A stretch of DNA of 64,000 nucleotides from Durusdinium trenchii (GCA_963970005.1 CAXAMN010026694.1:883993-947992); one strand, 5' to 3'; counted from the first letter of the stretch, positions 44,510 to 56,139 are shown. A program made the numbers and translations. Notes: a model not told the origin generated them from the letters alone.

Positions 44510-46440
44510 CATCAAATCAGTTTCTTTCAGTGTCTCTTCTTTCTTTGCACTTTTTTGTCTCTTTGTTGTATATTTATATATATATATATACAAATATATA
44601 AACCTCGAGACTTGAGACCTTTATTTCGTTGTTCTTGTTTTCTTCCTTTCAGTTTTCAAGAAGGACTCGAGTTTCCCTCAAGGCTTGATTGTAACCTCAA
44701 GATTCCCACCTGATGCTCCAATGCATCCCTCAGCTCTTGTAGCTCACGTGAAGATATGATGAGCTGCACCTGAAGGCCGGCGCGAGCTGCACGTTCCGAT
44801 GTTCGGCACGGCGTGACCAGGACGACATGGACACCCGGCAGGCGGCCTGCTGATCGGCACTGCCCTCATCGGACTTGCCCATAAGCCACTGCAGACTTGC
44901 GAGAGCATCCCTGGGCGCTCAAATCTCACATGAATTGTAGGAGCAATGGCAAAGGTAAATCAGAATGCAAGCATAACGATTTGACTCGAACGTAAACGTC
45001 AGATCATTCTTCAATAACCCCACTGTCACACTTTGTGGGTAGATGTAGATGTAGATTCGGGAGGCTTTAATAGTCAGCGCAGTGACTTCCAAAAAATAAT
45101 GTCTCCTTGTGTATTATCGCAATGATCTTCACATGAATTAGCGCTGTGTCTTGGGGAAAAGACTTGCAAAACCCCATTCCCGCAAAATATACAGACCTAC
45201 AGACATAGGTTTGCCACATTGCACGTATATAAATGAATGTACAGAACTGTGTTAGGAGTTTGCAAGTGTTACAAACAGGATTTGTTATAGTATGTTTGTC
45301 ATGCTTGTTTTCGGACAGGGTGTCGGATGAGGTACGAATAGTGAACAGTATGAGCATTGTGCCCAAACATGCATTGAATACATTTTCCTACATATGGGCA
45401 TGGGAAAGGTTGTATCAACATCATGTTGGGACATAGTCATTGACAAAAGCATTGAAAAAGCAGCGAGAAAGAGAGAGAGAGAGAGAGGGGGGCGCGGGAA
45501 AGAAAGCAGCAGCACCCTTCATCCGCAAGCAACCTGCGCTCAAAGACTACATGAGACTTAAGGCTTTCGACTCTTACTCTAGCAAAAGAGATTCCTCTGT
45601 GGAGGTATTGGGATTTCCTCAACTCCTTAGTGCAAAAATAAGTCTCATGCCAGAGCAAGAATCGAGGCCCGCAAAACGGTCAGGCAACCAAAAATCAAAG
45701 CACATCACCAAAATAGAACAAGCACACTGAAAAAAACACCAGCAAACACTAAGGTAATTGGTAATTAGGGAGATTGCAGGCCAGCATTCAATCTTGGCAA
45801 AAACAATTCAGATACCCCAAAATCAAATCCAAAGCTCCACCAGTCCAAACCAGCAATGTTCATCCGCCTCAAAAAAAAGACCTGCTCTCCACACCGTCTA
45901 AGAAAACGTCAAACATCGTTGTTTATATGGTCTGTTCTTTTGCTGGCAAAGTTGCAAACGTCCAAACATCAAGAAGCTAAACACCAGCTGGACGCAACAT
46001 CAGCAAGAACATACACCATTTATCAATTGGTCAAAAACATATCAATTTCCACGACTGGGAGCCACAAACTCCATACATACTGCTTAGCTGCTTATGACTT
46101 CGTACCCGCTCTGACTTCACCACAGTGTAGCAAGCAAAAAAACGACACTTTCGGCAAGAAAATGGAAGACCCGGGTGAACCATCAGTCTGGCTTCGCCCG
46201 GCTCAAAACCACGAAAAACGTCTGTTTTCGAGAAGCGGCTGTACTCTCTGTGCTCCCATTCCCTCAGGGGGCATAAAGAAATGCCTCGGTGAAATCACCA
46301 GTTCTATCTAGGCCTTCGCTTGACGGTGTTTTGGAAAAGGGTCAGAATCAATGCAAAATCATCTTGAAAAGCATTGAAAATTCAGGCAGCAATCAGCACT
46401 GGTTCGCAGTTCTCCCTCAATCCCAACAAACCTGGATGTT
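44510..46440. other. No supported gene
   Basis: Holds (TA)n at 44570-44591 and (GA)n at 45468-45487. A minus frame at 45437-45658 and plus frames at 45440-45730 and 45856-46311 have poor protein character. I see nothing I can support. Confidence 0.4.
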
Positions 46441-46443
46441 TAG

Positions 46444-47075
46444 CTACTTGAAAGTATAGCACACAATGATTGCTAGCCCCATAGGTCCAGGAAACGCACC
46501 TGTGTTATGTACGGCAAAATACATTCTGATGTGCTCAAAACAGGCGAAGCTGAATTGTCCAAGCAGCTTGCACTGCGCACGTGGTCCTCTGTCGCACACC
46601 GCCAGTGGGACTTTTGGTGTGCTAGGTTCCACTGGAGCAGCGTAAAACCACCTCAACAATAACAGCACCGACAGTCATAAACGGGCGATGCCGGAGTGAT
46701 TTTGATAAATCGTCGGCTCTGATCCGAGCCACAAACATGAATGGCATAGTTGAACCATACTCACGCTTTTGGCAGAACAACCTCCAGTGAAAGAAAAAGC
46801 AACCTGTCGGTAGTACTACTGGAGCCGGTGCAATCCTTGCAGTCTGTTGCTCAGTAAGTATCAATGGTGGCAGCCTTCAGCTCGAGAAAACGAGGCTTAC
46901 ACCTAGGGCCTCCAGGGCCTCCAGGGCCTCCAGGGCCTTTGGTCGACACCTATCCAAAAGCAAGGGACTTTTGCAGCACCACCTTCACTGGTGCCATTGA
47001 ATCCAGCGCAGCAGCAAAATGCTCAGAGGAAAGAGAGCAACGACCTCGCAGCGTTGACGGAAATTTGCCCGTGGA
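46444..47075 (-). CDS. Minus-strand exon series of an unidentified gene
   Basis: Candidate exons 5' to 3': about 47075-47020 (FSKIHGQISVNAARSLLSF), 47025-46985 (HFAAALDSMAPVK, then AAG|GTGGTG donor), 46860-46690 (ILTEQQTARIAPAPVVLP and FMFVARIRADDLSKSLRHRP) and 46660-46490 (RWFYAAPVEPSTPKVPLAVC, then FSFACFEHIRMYFAVHNTG). The first two partly overlap in different frames, so at most one edge is right. A nine-base GGGCCTCCA repeat (46908-46938) lies in the presumed intron. No family recognised. Confidence 0.38.
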
Positions 47076-47079
47076 TCTT

Positions 47080-48050
47080 GGAGAAGTGAGGCAGCACAGA
47101 GCAAACAGAGAGGAAAATGAAATTATTCAGAAATCAAGACATCTCTTCTCAGGTTGTGTTTCATCGTGCATACTTCTGCGCCTTCCATCAGATTGCTGTA
47201 CAGCACCAAGCCACCTGCTGTATTCAGGCTGCTCTCCAATGATGGCAAAGTAAACAAGGCTTTAAGCATGCTACAATCTCCAGGCAAGCTATTGTGTGCT
47301 GATCACCCTTGAAGCTATTACCGTCCCGGTCGTTATATTGACTTTGTATTGTAATCCATGATGATCGCATTTGAAGGTAGCTTCTCCGCATGCATCTGAT
47401 TGCTGGGTGAATCTTCGAATTCTGAAGAAGTCGGTCCAAACCAATCGTGAAAATAGGAACAGGAAGCTACTTGTGCGTTTGTTCAAGATTAAGATATTTT
47501 ACTTACTGCCACGTCAAGGCATCACGTGCAAACAAACGGAACTGACCTCGCGGCATGCGCATGCGTAGCCCGTAGTGGGGGAAGACAGTTGCGCCATCCG
47601 CCAAATCGTCCACACCAGTTTCTTGGAGCCGGTCACACAGGAAAGCCCTATGTTAGATCTGCAGTGCTTGCCACAACTGAATTGCTTTCTCTCCGTGGCG
47701 CCAGATGTTCTGACAGCGCTGCAAAGAGAAGTGGAGTTCCAACAATCTGAAAGCCAAATCAATACCTCGTTCGCAATTCAATGTCTGGCAACATTGCAAG
47801 ACGAATTAATAGCATATGACTGAATTCAAGGATTGAAACATTTAAGGGTGGAACAAAAGAGACAAAACTGCTCCAACTAGTACTTTGGCTTCACACTCAC
47901 ACACACACACCAATGTACACAAGTTTTGCATGCACTGACAGAGCTTGCCCATTTGTGTCGCTCAGGAAGGCCGCATGGAAAAAATCCGGCAACATGTCTT
48001 GTGGGCTGTAAGTCCTTTCTTCTTTTCTCTACCTTAAGACTCTTAGAGGC
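47080..48050. other. No confident gene; exon on uncertain strand
   Basis: Around 47575-47823 both strands are open. The plus frame includes FLEPVTQESPMLDLQCLPQL, the minus frame HFSLQRCQNIWRHGEKAIQL. Neighbouring genes favour minus, but I cannot decide. The rest shows nothing I can name. Confidence 0.3.
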
Positions 48051-48055
48051 TCCTG

Positions 48056-48176
48056 GCATCGCTACTAGGAACAAGAAGCTACTAGGAACAAAGGGCATCG
48101 CTACTAGGAGCAAGGACGCTACTAGGGTCTAGAGGTCTAAGAGTCTAAGGTCAGGCCAGGAGCCCCTAGTAGACCA
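48056..48176. repeat. CTAGGAACAAGAAGCTACTAGG repeat cluster
   Basis: Several CTACTAGGAACAAG and GGCATCGCTACTAGGA units followed by GCCAGGAGCCCCTAGTAG, the fullest example of the dispersed family here. Confidence 0.85.
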
Positions 48177-48250
48177 TTCCTTAGACCTTTAGATCCTTCT
48201 TTCTTCCCTTCTCCTTCTTAGATCCCTGTAAAACCCTGCTTCCCGGACAA

Positions 48251-48765
48251 TTACACTTCCACGTTGTTGCATCCGATGCACCCCATGAAGAGCACATGCA
48301 ACATCGCAGTGCTGCGGGTCACGGCTGTGGGGAATGCGTGAAGAATGGCAATGCGTGTGACGCTGCCGACGGGGTGATTTTTCACAGACCCAGCCCCATC
48401 GGGCCTTGACTCAAGACAGCCCTCTTCGCCCCTCCTCCTTTCCCCCCACCAACTACGGTCGATCCAGCATTGTCTCATCCCGGTGCATCTGGCTATGTTG
48501 ATCGATCCAGCAGCAGCATAGTCATCCAAGGTGCTGTGACATATCGATCGTTCTCAGGGTCTCCATGCTCCACATTGCAGTCTGTGTGCTTGAAATGCGC
48601 ACGATAGCCAGGCTCGTACCTATGGCACACGTGTCAATTGAATCATCATGTCTACGCTCTTCAAGCAGAGTGCAGCTGTCTTGCCTCAAAATGTGCCAGG
48701 GATCAGAGTGGCTGGCCGGAAGGCCCAACTCCTCCAGGCGCATCTCCAAGTCATCCAAGACCTAA
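48251..48765 (-). CDS. Two exons of an unidentified gene, 3' end included
   Basis: The 5' exon (about 48765-48560) encodes DDLEMRLEELGLPASHSDPW, then HILRQDSCTLLEERRHDDS, acidic and helical. The 3' exon (about 48530-48251, after a GTCACAG acceptor) encodes LDDYAAAGSINIARCTGMRQ and ends MGCIGCNNVEV with a stop at 48253-48251. The donor of the first exon is not fixed. No family recognised. Confidence 0.42.
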
Positions 48766-49147
48766 GTCAACCTAAGTCTCTACAACGATCATTCACTCAA
48801 TGAGGTTCCTATATGTTTTGGGCAAATCCTATTATACATCTAATTACCAGCAACAGTGGATGATGATGGTTGGTAAAAGCCTTTCTTTTGGTAACTGTTT
48901 ACCGACTGTTTCAGGCCATGGGACAGACCCGTTGCATATGTTCCATTATGTTCCTATCATTGTAGACGTTGCACGGAACAGGAAGCTTGCTACGAGTTGC
49001 TGCGTCTGTTCCTGTGGGCACAATCATGTCATTCACCCAAAGCTCCTGATCGGCTTCATCGCTGTGGGCACAGCCGTTTGGATCGCCGTCACTGGCGAAA
49101 GTTCAATCGTGGCTGTTCTGGAGCCGAACTCAAAAGTCAGCTTCTTG

Positions 49148-49184
49148 CTCCTGGTAGTAAGGCCAGGAGCCCCTAGTAGATGTT
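49148..49184. repeat. CTAG hairpin module
   Basis: GCTCCTGG and CCAGGAGC pair around TAGTAAGG, followed by CCCTAGTAG. Same hairpin as at 9376 and 23680. Confidence 0.85.
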
Positions 49185-49249
49185 GAATCCAACTCTGATC
49201 GTGATCGTGGTCATTGGATCCTACAGATTTCTGGTGTGTTCAATGCTTT

Positions 49250-49813
49250 GGATCATTTGGAGTCAAGTCCTTCAAACTCAAAGGCAGCCACACAACCTTC
49301 AGCTTGTGGCGCGGAACTTGTCGTCACTTCGGGCTCCCAGCTCCATGCCAGATGGAGAAGAAGACACGACACACCGTGCTCCAGGTGCTCCTGGTTGGGC
49401 TGAGGAGGCAAAGCCCTGGAGTTGAGGAAGTTCATCACGTGCTGTGTCTCCAGGACAGAGGCAAAGCCTTGAATGGTCCACCTGCCCGCTTCTTGCATAC
49501 AGGATGTCTGCTCAAAAATACAGGAGGCTTCGTGCAATTTTTCCAGTGACTTGTTAGTAACTTGTTAGTGACTTGTTAGTTACGATGCTGAACCAATGAA
49601 GGTGCAGGATCCCTGCACCAACCGAGAACAACTGACAACTGACAACTGTGACTCCCAACCAAGGAACAGGCTTAGCCCGCCCGGGAAGGCCATTTTTGTG
49701 CCATGCCACATTGGAAATCCCATTGGAGTTGCTTCAGGCTTTTGTTTGAGGCGTTCCTCCACACAAGGCCAATAGGAAGCTCCTGCGTTTCGTGCCGACC
49801 AAAAGCTCAACAA
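49250..49813 (-). CDS. Two exons of an unidentified gene
   Basis: The exon about 49813-49640 encodes SYWPCVEERLKQKPEATPMG, then FPMWHGTKMAFPGG. The exon about 49545-49253 encodes HVMNFLNSRALPPQPNQEHL, then LHLAWSWEPEVTT and AAFEFEGLDSK. Mixed, globular-looking composition. Splice sites not fixed. 48770-49145 is empty apart from a possible minus exon (FGSRTATIELSPVTAIQTAV) near 49130-49030. Confidence 0.38.
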
Positions 49814-50417
49814 AGGGAGCTCTGGGCATCAACAGAAGCAATAATGACTCCTGCCGTCCTGCGACATAGCTACGCCGCAAGAAGCTTCTCCATGGTACAT
49901 CGGGAAGCTCGGCCTCAAGTACCTTTGGGAATCAATCGACACCATTGGACTGCATTGGAAAGCCCTTCCTCTCGATCAATCGATACTTGTGACAGAAGGA
50001 CGAAGTATTTCAATCGCTGCCGCCGTCCAAAGCAGAGCTCAAAGCTTCGAGCGTCGCTTTGCCCGCAGCCATTCGAGCAAGATAGAACCGACGAAGCCAT
50101 GTCCACAAGGCTATTCTACAATCCAAAAGAAGTGCAACCCAGAAGATCGCCCAACAGCAAAGTACTGAATCTACAAATCAAAGTTGTTTCATGCCCTTCA
50201 ACCAACTACTAAAAAAAAGAACGACAGAAAACCTGTCGCTGCACGTCCAAGAACGTACCTCCGTGTTCGAAGGCTCCCCCCTTCTCGGCACCACAAGCAT
50301 AGATCTCAATAACTTCAGCGGTCACACGATCCTAGGCCAAGGTGATGCTCGGCATGTCAGTGGAAGTAGTAGCTAGTGGTAGCTAGTGGAAGAAGCAGCT
50401 AGTACCTGCAATATGGA

Positions 50418-50660
50418 TCAATTGGTGTCACAAATGGAATGTGCCAGCTCTCCTGTGATCTTTCTGCCAGCTGTATCAAGCTGTGGAAACCAAAGGCAAG
50501 TCTTCTGTCTGCACAACTGGCTTGAAGCTCTGTATCTGCAAAATAGGAGAGCGATATCTGGCTCTGTTGCCCCACTCAAGTGCTGCCAGGTGTCCACCTC
50601 CTCAGCCACGGAGCTGCCCACAGATTTTGTTGGCTTTTGCTTGGTCAGCATCCTCCGGCG
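50418..50660 (-). CDS. Possible exon
   Basis: Minus-strand peptide starting MLTKQKPTKSVGSSVAEEVD and containing ATEPDIALLFCRYRASSQLC. A second minus frame is also open. No motif. 49820-50410 holds only ambiguous frames and a CTAGTGG repeat at 50367-50403. Confidence 0.28.
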   Translation of the reverse strand, partial: RRRMLTKQKPTKSVGSSVAEEVDTWQHLSGATEPDIALLFCRYRASSQLCRQKTCLWFPQLDTAGRKITGELAHSICDTN

Positions 50661-50799
50661 ATAGGACAGGGGTAACACGCCCCACAGGGGTAACATGCCT
50701 TGATGTTGCTCTCCCGCAAACCTCAAAACACTTGAGAGAAGGGAGAAATTTAGAGCCGACAATCTAAAGGCCATCCAGTTTCCCATGCTACGGTTCAAT

Positions 50800-52350
50800 C
50801 CCCGACTGGCTTTGGCAGCCTTTCAACTTGGAGATGTCCAGGAAAGGGGAAAAAAAACAAAAAACACATATTTGTCGCCCGGGGCCATGCTGGCAAAAAT
50901 AAGCTTCCTGTGCATCAGCTATCCGAAGTTATCTTCTGCTGGCAGGAAAACCTCGATAACCTCCCAGCGTGTGACCCCTTAGCCATTTAATTTAGATGCT
51001 AAATCTGGCAACCTTGCAACTTTGCTCGTTTGCAAAGCTTGAAACCTCCTCCTGTGAAATCTTTCGTCGCTAAGAGTCAAGCTCAACTCGCGCTGGTCAA
51101 AGGATTCGGCAACGCCAAGAACTTCCAGTTCAGAGAACAAGGTCTCAGTTCAGTTCGGCAAAAGTCCACAAGCTACTAGGAGCAAAGTGCATCGCTACTA
51201 GGAGCAAGAAGCTACTAGTAGCTCCTCGCATTACTACTAGGAACAAGAAGCTACTAGGAACAGAGGAAGGGATTTCCAATGCAGTCCAATGGTCTCGGTT
51301 CAGTTCGGCAAAAGTCCACCAGCAGATTCCTGCTGCTTGCTCTAATGTCTGATTGGATCTAGCACAAAGCGACGTTGGCTTTAGTTTTTCATGTGTGTGC
51401 ATCCACATGTGTCTTCTTCAAGACTACAAAGCCACACCCTGACGTCTTCGACTTGTCTTGTTGGTGCGTTCTCCAAACAGATTGAGACAAACGATCGATC
51501 GTTAAACGTTCGCCTTCCAGGTGATACAGTAGCCTTCCACCTGGACTAGATCAAAAGGCTGTGTGCCATATCTATTCAAGCTTAAGAAGCATAAGTCACC
51601 ATGCCAGCATCCGCCAAGCTTTGAAAGCCTCGTGGCATTCTTGCAAACGGAGGGTCATGTCATCAGTCCTCTACTGGTTGTAAGCAGAACTCAAAGAGTG
51701 GTCGGAATATGTGCGACCCTTGCTTCGCTTGACATATTGCATGTTCGAGATGATCCTTCATCCTAATTGTCCTCTATAGTTTCCTCGAAACAAGACAAAG
51801 TCGCATCTGTTCTGTCGCAGGCACATTTGCTCCATCCTTCAACGCCGATTACATAAAGGTCATCAAGGAACCTGACGACAAGTATACAAAGATGTAGTGC
51901 CATGATTCACTAACACATGCACCGTGATCTCTCAACAATACGTTGCTCACTCCAGCTGCAATTTTACCTTGTCAACAAAATCTATGGTCTCGGAAGGATA
52001 CAGCTTACCGCCTTGAGAAAAAGAAATGATGAAAAAAGGACAAGGACCCCAAAAGAAAGCCTTGGAGCCAGTCGAACCACCAGAGTTTGGACACGTCTAG
52101 TTGCGAGACAGGGTACGGATTGTTGAGGCCACCCCACCACATCACTCCTGGCTATCTTCAAACTTCAGAGCTTGGGATTGGCATTGAATGTGGCCAGAGT
52201 TCAACAACAAGACAAGAACATTGCAGCTCTTAGATTCAAAAAGAACATCTAGCAGATCTGATTGCAATGCTTTGCAGCCAAATGAAGAGGACACCAAGTT
52301 GATCTCCCCATCACTCCTCACCCACAAAATGTCTCTTCTGTCTATACTGA
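50800..52350. other. No supported gene; CTAG repeats
   Basis: Contains the CTAG cluster at 51169-51263 and a duplicated TCAGTTCGGCAAAAGTCCAC (51148-51167 and 51299-51318) flanking it, separated by about 130 bases. A plus frame at 51563-51766 lacks motifs. Confidence 0.4.
51169..51263. repeat. CTAGGAGCAAAGTGCATCGCTACTAGGA repeat cluster
   Basis: Five or so units alternating AAGCTACTAGGA and CATCGCTACTAGGAGCAA. It is flanked on both sides by an identical 20-base TCAGTTCGGCAAAAGTCCAC. Confidence 0.85.
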
Positions 52351-52371
52351 ATCAGAAGAACTGCTTCCAAA

Positions 52372-52760
52372 CCCTGAAATCGCTGTGCTCCATGCGGCCT
52401 CCAGGTCGAAGCATTCGGAGATAGTGCCGCCGGAAGATGGCACAAGGAGCGGCTGCAGACCCCAGATAGTTCATGGCGCCATTCACCACCACCACATCCT
52501 CTGATCTCCGTCCAACCAGTTCTCTTCTTTACAGCGAGGAGACGACAAAGAAGAGAATTATCGATGACCCTCGCATGGGATCTTTGTCCAATTGAAAGGG
52601 ATTTCACATAGAAAATGTCTGGCCCACCTGGTTGTAGAGTGAACATGTATCTTTTTATGCAAAGCAGCAAAAGACTCGTCTGGATACGCATCCAGCTCCG
52701 CCACATTGCCTTTTGGGCGTTTGATGCGGCAGGAATCTTTCTTCGACCGGTGGCGGTTCA
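52372..52760 (-). CDS. Exons of a possible SAM-dependent methyltransferase
   Basis: The exon about 52522-52390 (after GGAGATCAG) encodes DVVVVNGAMNYLGSAAAPCA, then IFRRHYLRMLRPGGRME. This resembles the motif IV to post-II part of class I SAM-dependent methyltransferases: an acidic-hydrophobic strand ending in xxGAxxY, then a helix and LRPGG. The upstream exon, about 52708-52624, encodes NVAELDAYPDESFAALHKKI and ends ACCAG|GTGGGCC. The glycine-rich SAM-binding motif I would lie further upstream; I did not find it. It could equally be another Rossmann-like protein. Confidence 0.35.
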
Positions 52761-53429
52761 CCATTTGGATGAAATGCGCAGAACTTCAAATTGTGTCACA
52801 GAATCTTTAAAACGATCCTTATGCTGAAAAGAGAGCAACACTCAAGGCAAAGCATACAGTTGGGTGATAATGATGTGAACACTCGAAACGATTGGCGTAG
52901 CGGAAGGTCTCACTCTGCAAAACCAAACACACTAATTACATGGCAGCCTTCTGTTTTACTTGCATGCTTGCCAAGTGATAGCACACTTGCCGTCTGTGTA
53001 CAAAGATATAGCTGTTGCATCGTCATGGTGTACTCAAATCCAGACACCCTGAGCACCTTGCCGCAAGGAAATCTTAAGTCCAACCTGGCACGAAAAGAAT
53101 CAGAAGGGCACGCTATGGGGCCTGCGTTTTGGAAACCTATATCTAGGTTTAGGTTGTCTGGAATTGCACTGATACGTTTTAGATAATTACTCAAAAATAC
53201 AACCGAAATCACACGAAAAATAGAAAACTCTAAAAAAAAACTTGGGACAACAAAATATACAATAAAACCAATAAAACAAATTCTCAGAGACTCTTTGGCA
53301 GGACTCAGATATGGAGCGCAGGGGCAGGCTATCACTTAAAAGATCTTAAGAAAACAAATGCTACAAAACCCTGTGTTTTACAGTGTTTTCTTGCCCTGGG
53401 AGTGCTGGGAACTGGGTCAAAACACTGTT

Positions 53430-53810
53430 GCTGAGTAGATAGCTAGATCTTTCTAAAAGTAATATCTAGGAATAAGCATTTCTAGATGTAAAAGCTTTTG
53501 TAAGAGCTTTTCTTGCAAAAGCGTTCCTCTAAAATTAGGGTGACAACCATTTCTATAGTTAAAAAGCCTTATCTAAAAGCTGTCATTGCAATAGTTGTCC
53601 CCTAGATCTTTATAATAGAAGCTATGTATATACATGTTTTTTACTTCAAAGGGCTTCCTCTAGATTCGTGGGAAAAATATTTCTATATTGAAAGAGCTTT
53701 TATTTCAGAAGCTTTCCTCTAGCTATCTGGGAATGATGACTTCTATATTTGAAAAGCTTTCTATAAAGCTTTCCAGGCTTTCCTCTGGATCTCTGAGAAA
53801 GTAGATTTAC
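53430..53810. repeat. Degenerate ~60-bp AT-rich tandem repeat
   Basis: Five to six diverged units built from AAGCTTT(C)CCTCTAGATCT, a GGGA(A)A spacer and TTTCTATA(T)TTGAAAAGC. Units are clearly related but strongly diverged, so the array is old. Confidence 0.65.
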
Positions 53811-54057
53811 TGATATGTGTTTTTTCTTTCTCTGTCTAAAACATGTTTGCAGTATCAGAAACTTATGGAAAACCAAAACACAGGCCCCATGGCGTGCCGC
53901 TCTCAAAAGAATACGGTAGTTTCATACTGTGACACACTGTTACAGCCTTCCAAATTGACACCATAAACAATGGAAAAGGCAACGCGGCCCTGGTCCATCA
54001 GGCAAGTTCATTCAGGCAAGGAAGTGGCTGTTCCAAACGAGGATTTCCGAAACAATA

Positions 54058-54118
54058 GCAAGTAACAAGGGCATCGCTATTAGTAACAAGGGCATCGCTA
54101 CTAGTAACAAGGGTCTCT
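54058..54118. repeat. AGTAACAAGGGCATCGCTA repeat, three copies
   Basis: Three near-identical 22-base units of (A/C)TAGTAACAAGGGCATCGCT, tandem form of one module of the dispersed family. Confidence 0.85.
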
Positions 54119-54188
54119 TTTTAGTGTTCCTGATCTAGGTCGGTTCATACTTCTTCTCCAAGTAAGTATGGTTTTTTCAGAACCACCA

Positions 54189-54640
54189 TCACACTAGGCC
54201 GACAGCAAAGATGCTCCAGCTTGCCTCGTTTGCCAGCTTCTCTGCGGCCTCCAAGTGGTGGTCAAAAAGATCCATCATGGTCACCTGCCCGAAGACAAAC
54301 CTGTAGTTTCTAATGAAGCACAGAGTGAAGAGTGCTTCTATATAATCAAACAAAATGCTGACAAAGAAGGACAACATGTCGCCAAAGATTGTCGGGGCAA
54401 ACATCGGAAACTCCACCTGGGCACCGAATGAGGCCAACCAAGCGGACCCTAAGCCACAACCTGAGAAGAAAAGGGAGGGCGAACACGGAAAGCTCCGGAA
54501 CAATGGCACAGGTCCTCCCACCTCCGCCCAGCTCAAAGAGCTTGTCCGTCGGCTGCAAATTCAACATGGAGCCCATCATGCAGTATTTGCCTTGGAAAAA
54601 TGCACCTTGCAGGTGTTAACGTTTGGCCCCACTCTCTGAA
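54189..54640 (-). CDS. Exons of a possible membrane protein
   Basis: One exon, about 54605-54490, encodes AFFQGKYCMMGSMLNLQPTD, then KLFELGGGGRTCAIVPELSV. A second, about 54440-54189, encodes EFPMFAPTIFGDMLSFFVSI, then LFDYIEALFTLCFIRNYRFV and a helical tail ending SIFAVGLV with a stop at 54191-54189. The second has one or two hydrophobic stretches that could be membrane segments. The join is not fixed. 54640-55790 shows a long hydrophobic minus frame (55043-54576) that may contain further exons. Confidence 0.4.
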
Positions 54641-55791
54641 ACGGAATTGCACTATGACAAGTCTTGATTCCATGAAGAAAAAGCATTCGTCCCACAAGCG
54701 AAACCAAGGTGCAAGCTGTGAGAGTTGCCATTGGGAACCTTGGAAATGGAACTGAAGAGCAGCCAATGTGTGTGAACCAAAGGCAGTTTGACTGTTGGAA
54801 CTTCAAGAAAAGCCCAGCGAGGTTGAACCAAGTAGCGGATGGTAGTCCAAGAAAGGCACATCGCACGTCTCCGAGTAGAATTTGACGCTGGAGTCTTGGC
54901 TTATCAAAAATTTGGACGGAAATTTGGACGGAGAACAAACACCAGCTCCTGCCAGCACGTTGAAACATCTTCCACAAATCTACTGCCACCATCTTCCAAC
55001 GTCTGAACAAATTGTTCAGCCAAGCCGTGCCATCAGTATGCATCTAGGCCAGTAAAAAATATATGCAGTCACATCCGAGCTGCTGTAGAGTTTGGCGAGG
55101 TAGCCTGGAGTCTGAGACAAACCGAAATTTCAGGAGGCTGAGTGACCCAAGCAGGCCCACGCTGTGTACTTTCTTGAAGGCTACCCGCATCATATGCTCA
55201 GCGGCTCAGCGCTTCCTTGAATAGTCCAAGATACTTCGGAGAAAAAGTCACAGAGTCTGACAGTCGCTATCTTTTTCAATCGCGTGCACACATGGTACTT
55301 GCTCTTCAGTTCATCGAGCAGACCACATTATGGCTGCTTTGCCGAAAGGGGGTCAGTTTCATGACTTCAGTCCCGGGAGAAACAACAGGCCTATCCGCCA
55401 CATCTAAGGTTGCCTCGCCTCAACGTGGTGTGTGGCATGTGTGACCACCTGCGACATGTGTCATACTATGCTTCTTCAATGCTTCGTGGCGGCCTCGTGG
55501 CCTTGGCATTGGCTTCTGGGCTGAGTGCCGCTGGGTTGGGAGAACTTGGAGAGTTTTAATTGAACGACATAAAAACGATGCAGAACGACATAAAAACAAG
55601 TCTCCTTATGATTCAGTACATCCAACCTCCTTTGTACCCAACCCACAGCCGCCTCATTGGGCGCCCAGAGCTTTCTTTTCAGGTGCTGCTTCGATCTGAA
55701 AACAACGGTTTTTGGCAAGGCCAACGGTTTTCCTTGTGGAATGTCATGGAGCTGGTTGTATCATCTGCTTTCAGCACCAACTGTATACATC

Positions 55792-56131
55792 TCACATCAA
55801 ATCAGATGCTACGGGTTCGCTGGGTTCCACTGCAGGCAGGGTTGCCGGTCCTTTCACACGATAGTAGGTCACGGCAGCGGGACGTGGAGGCGTCACCACC
55901 TGCGTCACTGGTGGTGGGCTCTGTGCTCGCAGCAAGGGTGCGGCTGGTGCCGGACTCTGAGCTCGTGGGGCGGCTGCCAAAGCCGACTCTTCATCTGAGG
56001 ACTCGAGCTCCACAGCACGTGGTTTTGATTGCTTCTGTTTGCGGCATAGGAACAAAAAGAGGCCGAAGCAAAGGCATAAAGCCAACAGCGCAGCCAATAG
56101 CAGAAGCCACATGTAATTAGGCCCACTTGGC
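55792..56131 (-). CDS. Terminal exon: membrane segment plus cytoplasmic tail
   Basis: After a CCTTGCAG acceptor the exon encodes PSGPNYM, a strong membrane helix (WLLLLAALLALCLCFGLFLF), a positive stop-transfer segment (RKQKQSKPR), an acidic ELESSDEES patch and a Pro/Ala-rich tail (about 60 residues), with a stop at 55794-55792. This is the layout of a type I single-pass receptor C-terminus. The next supported minus-strand gene upstream encodes a signal peptide and PAN/Apple domains (57662-58976), so it may be the ectodomain of the same protein. That link is inference, because the upstream exon also reads to its own stop. Confidence 0.55.
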
Positions 56132-56139
56132 CTGCAAGG

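Larger units (their letters stand above)
52800..54188. other. No supported gene
   Basis: A minus frame at 53170-52980 is open but has no motif. 53430-53810 is a degenerate AT-rich repeat (see next entry) and 54058-54118 a CTAG cluster. Confidence 0.4.

Noticed and set aside
47575..47823. Plus-strand 82-codon frame as a gene
   Set aside because: The minus strand is also open with protein-like composition and agrees with the direction of all neighbours; undecidable from sequence alone.
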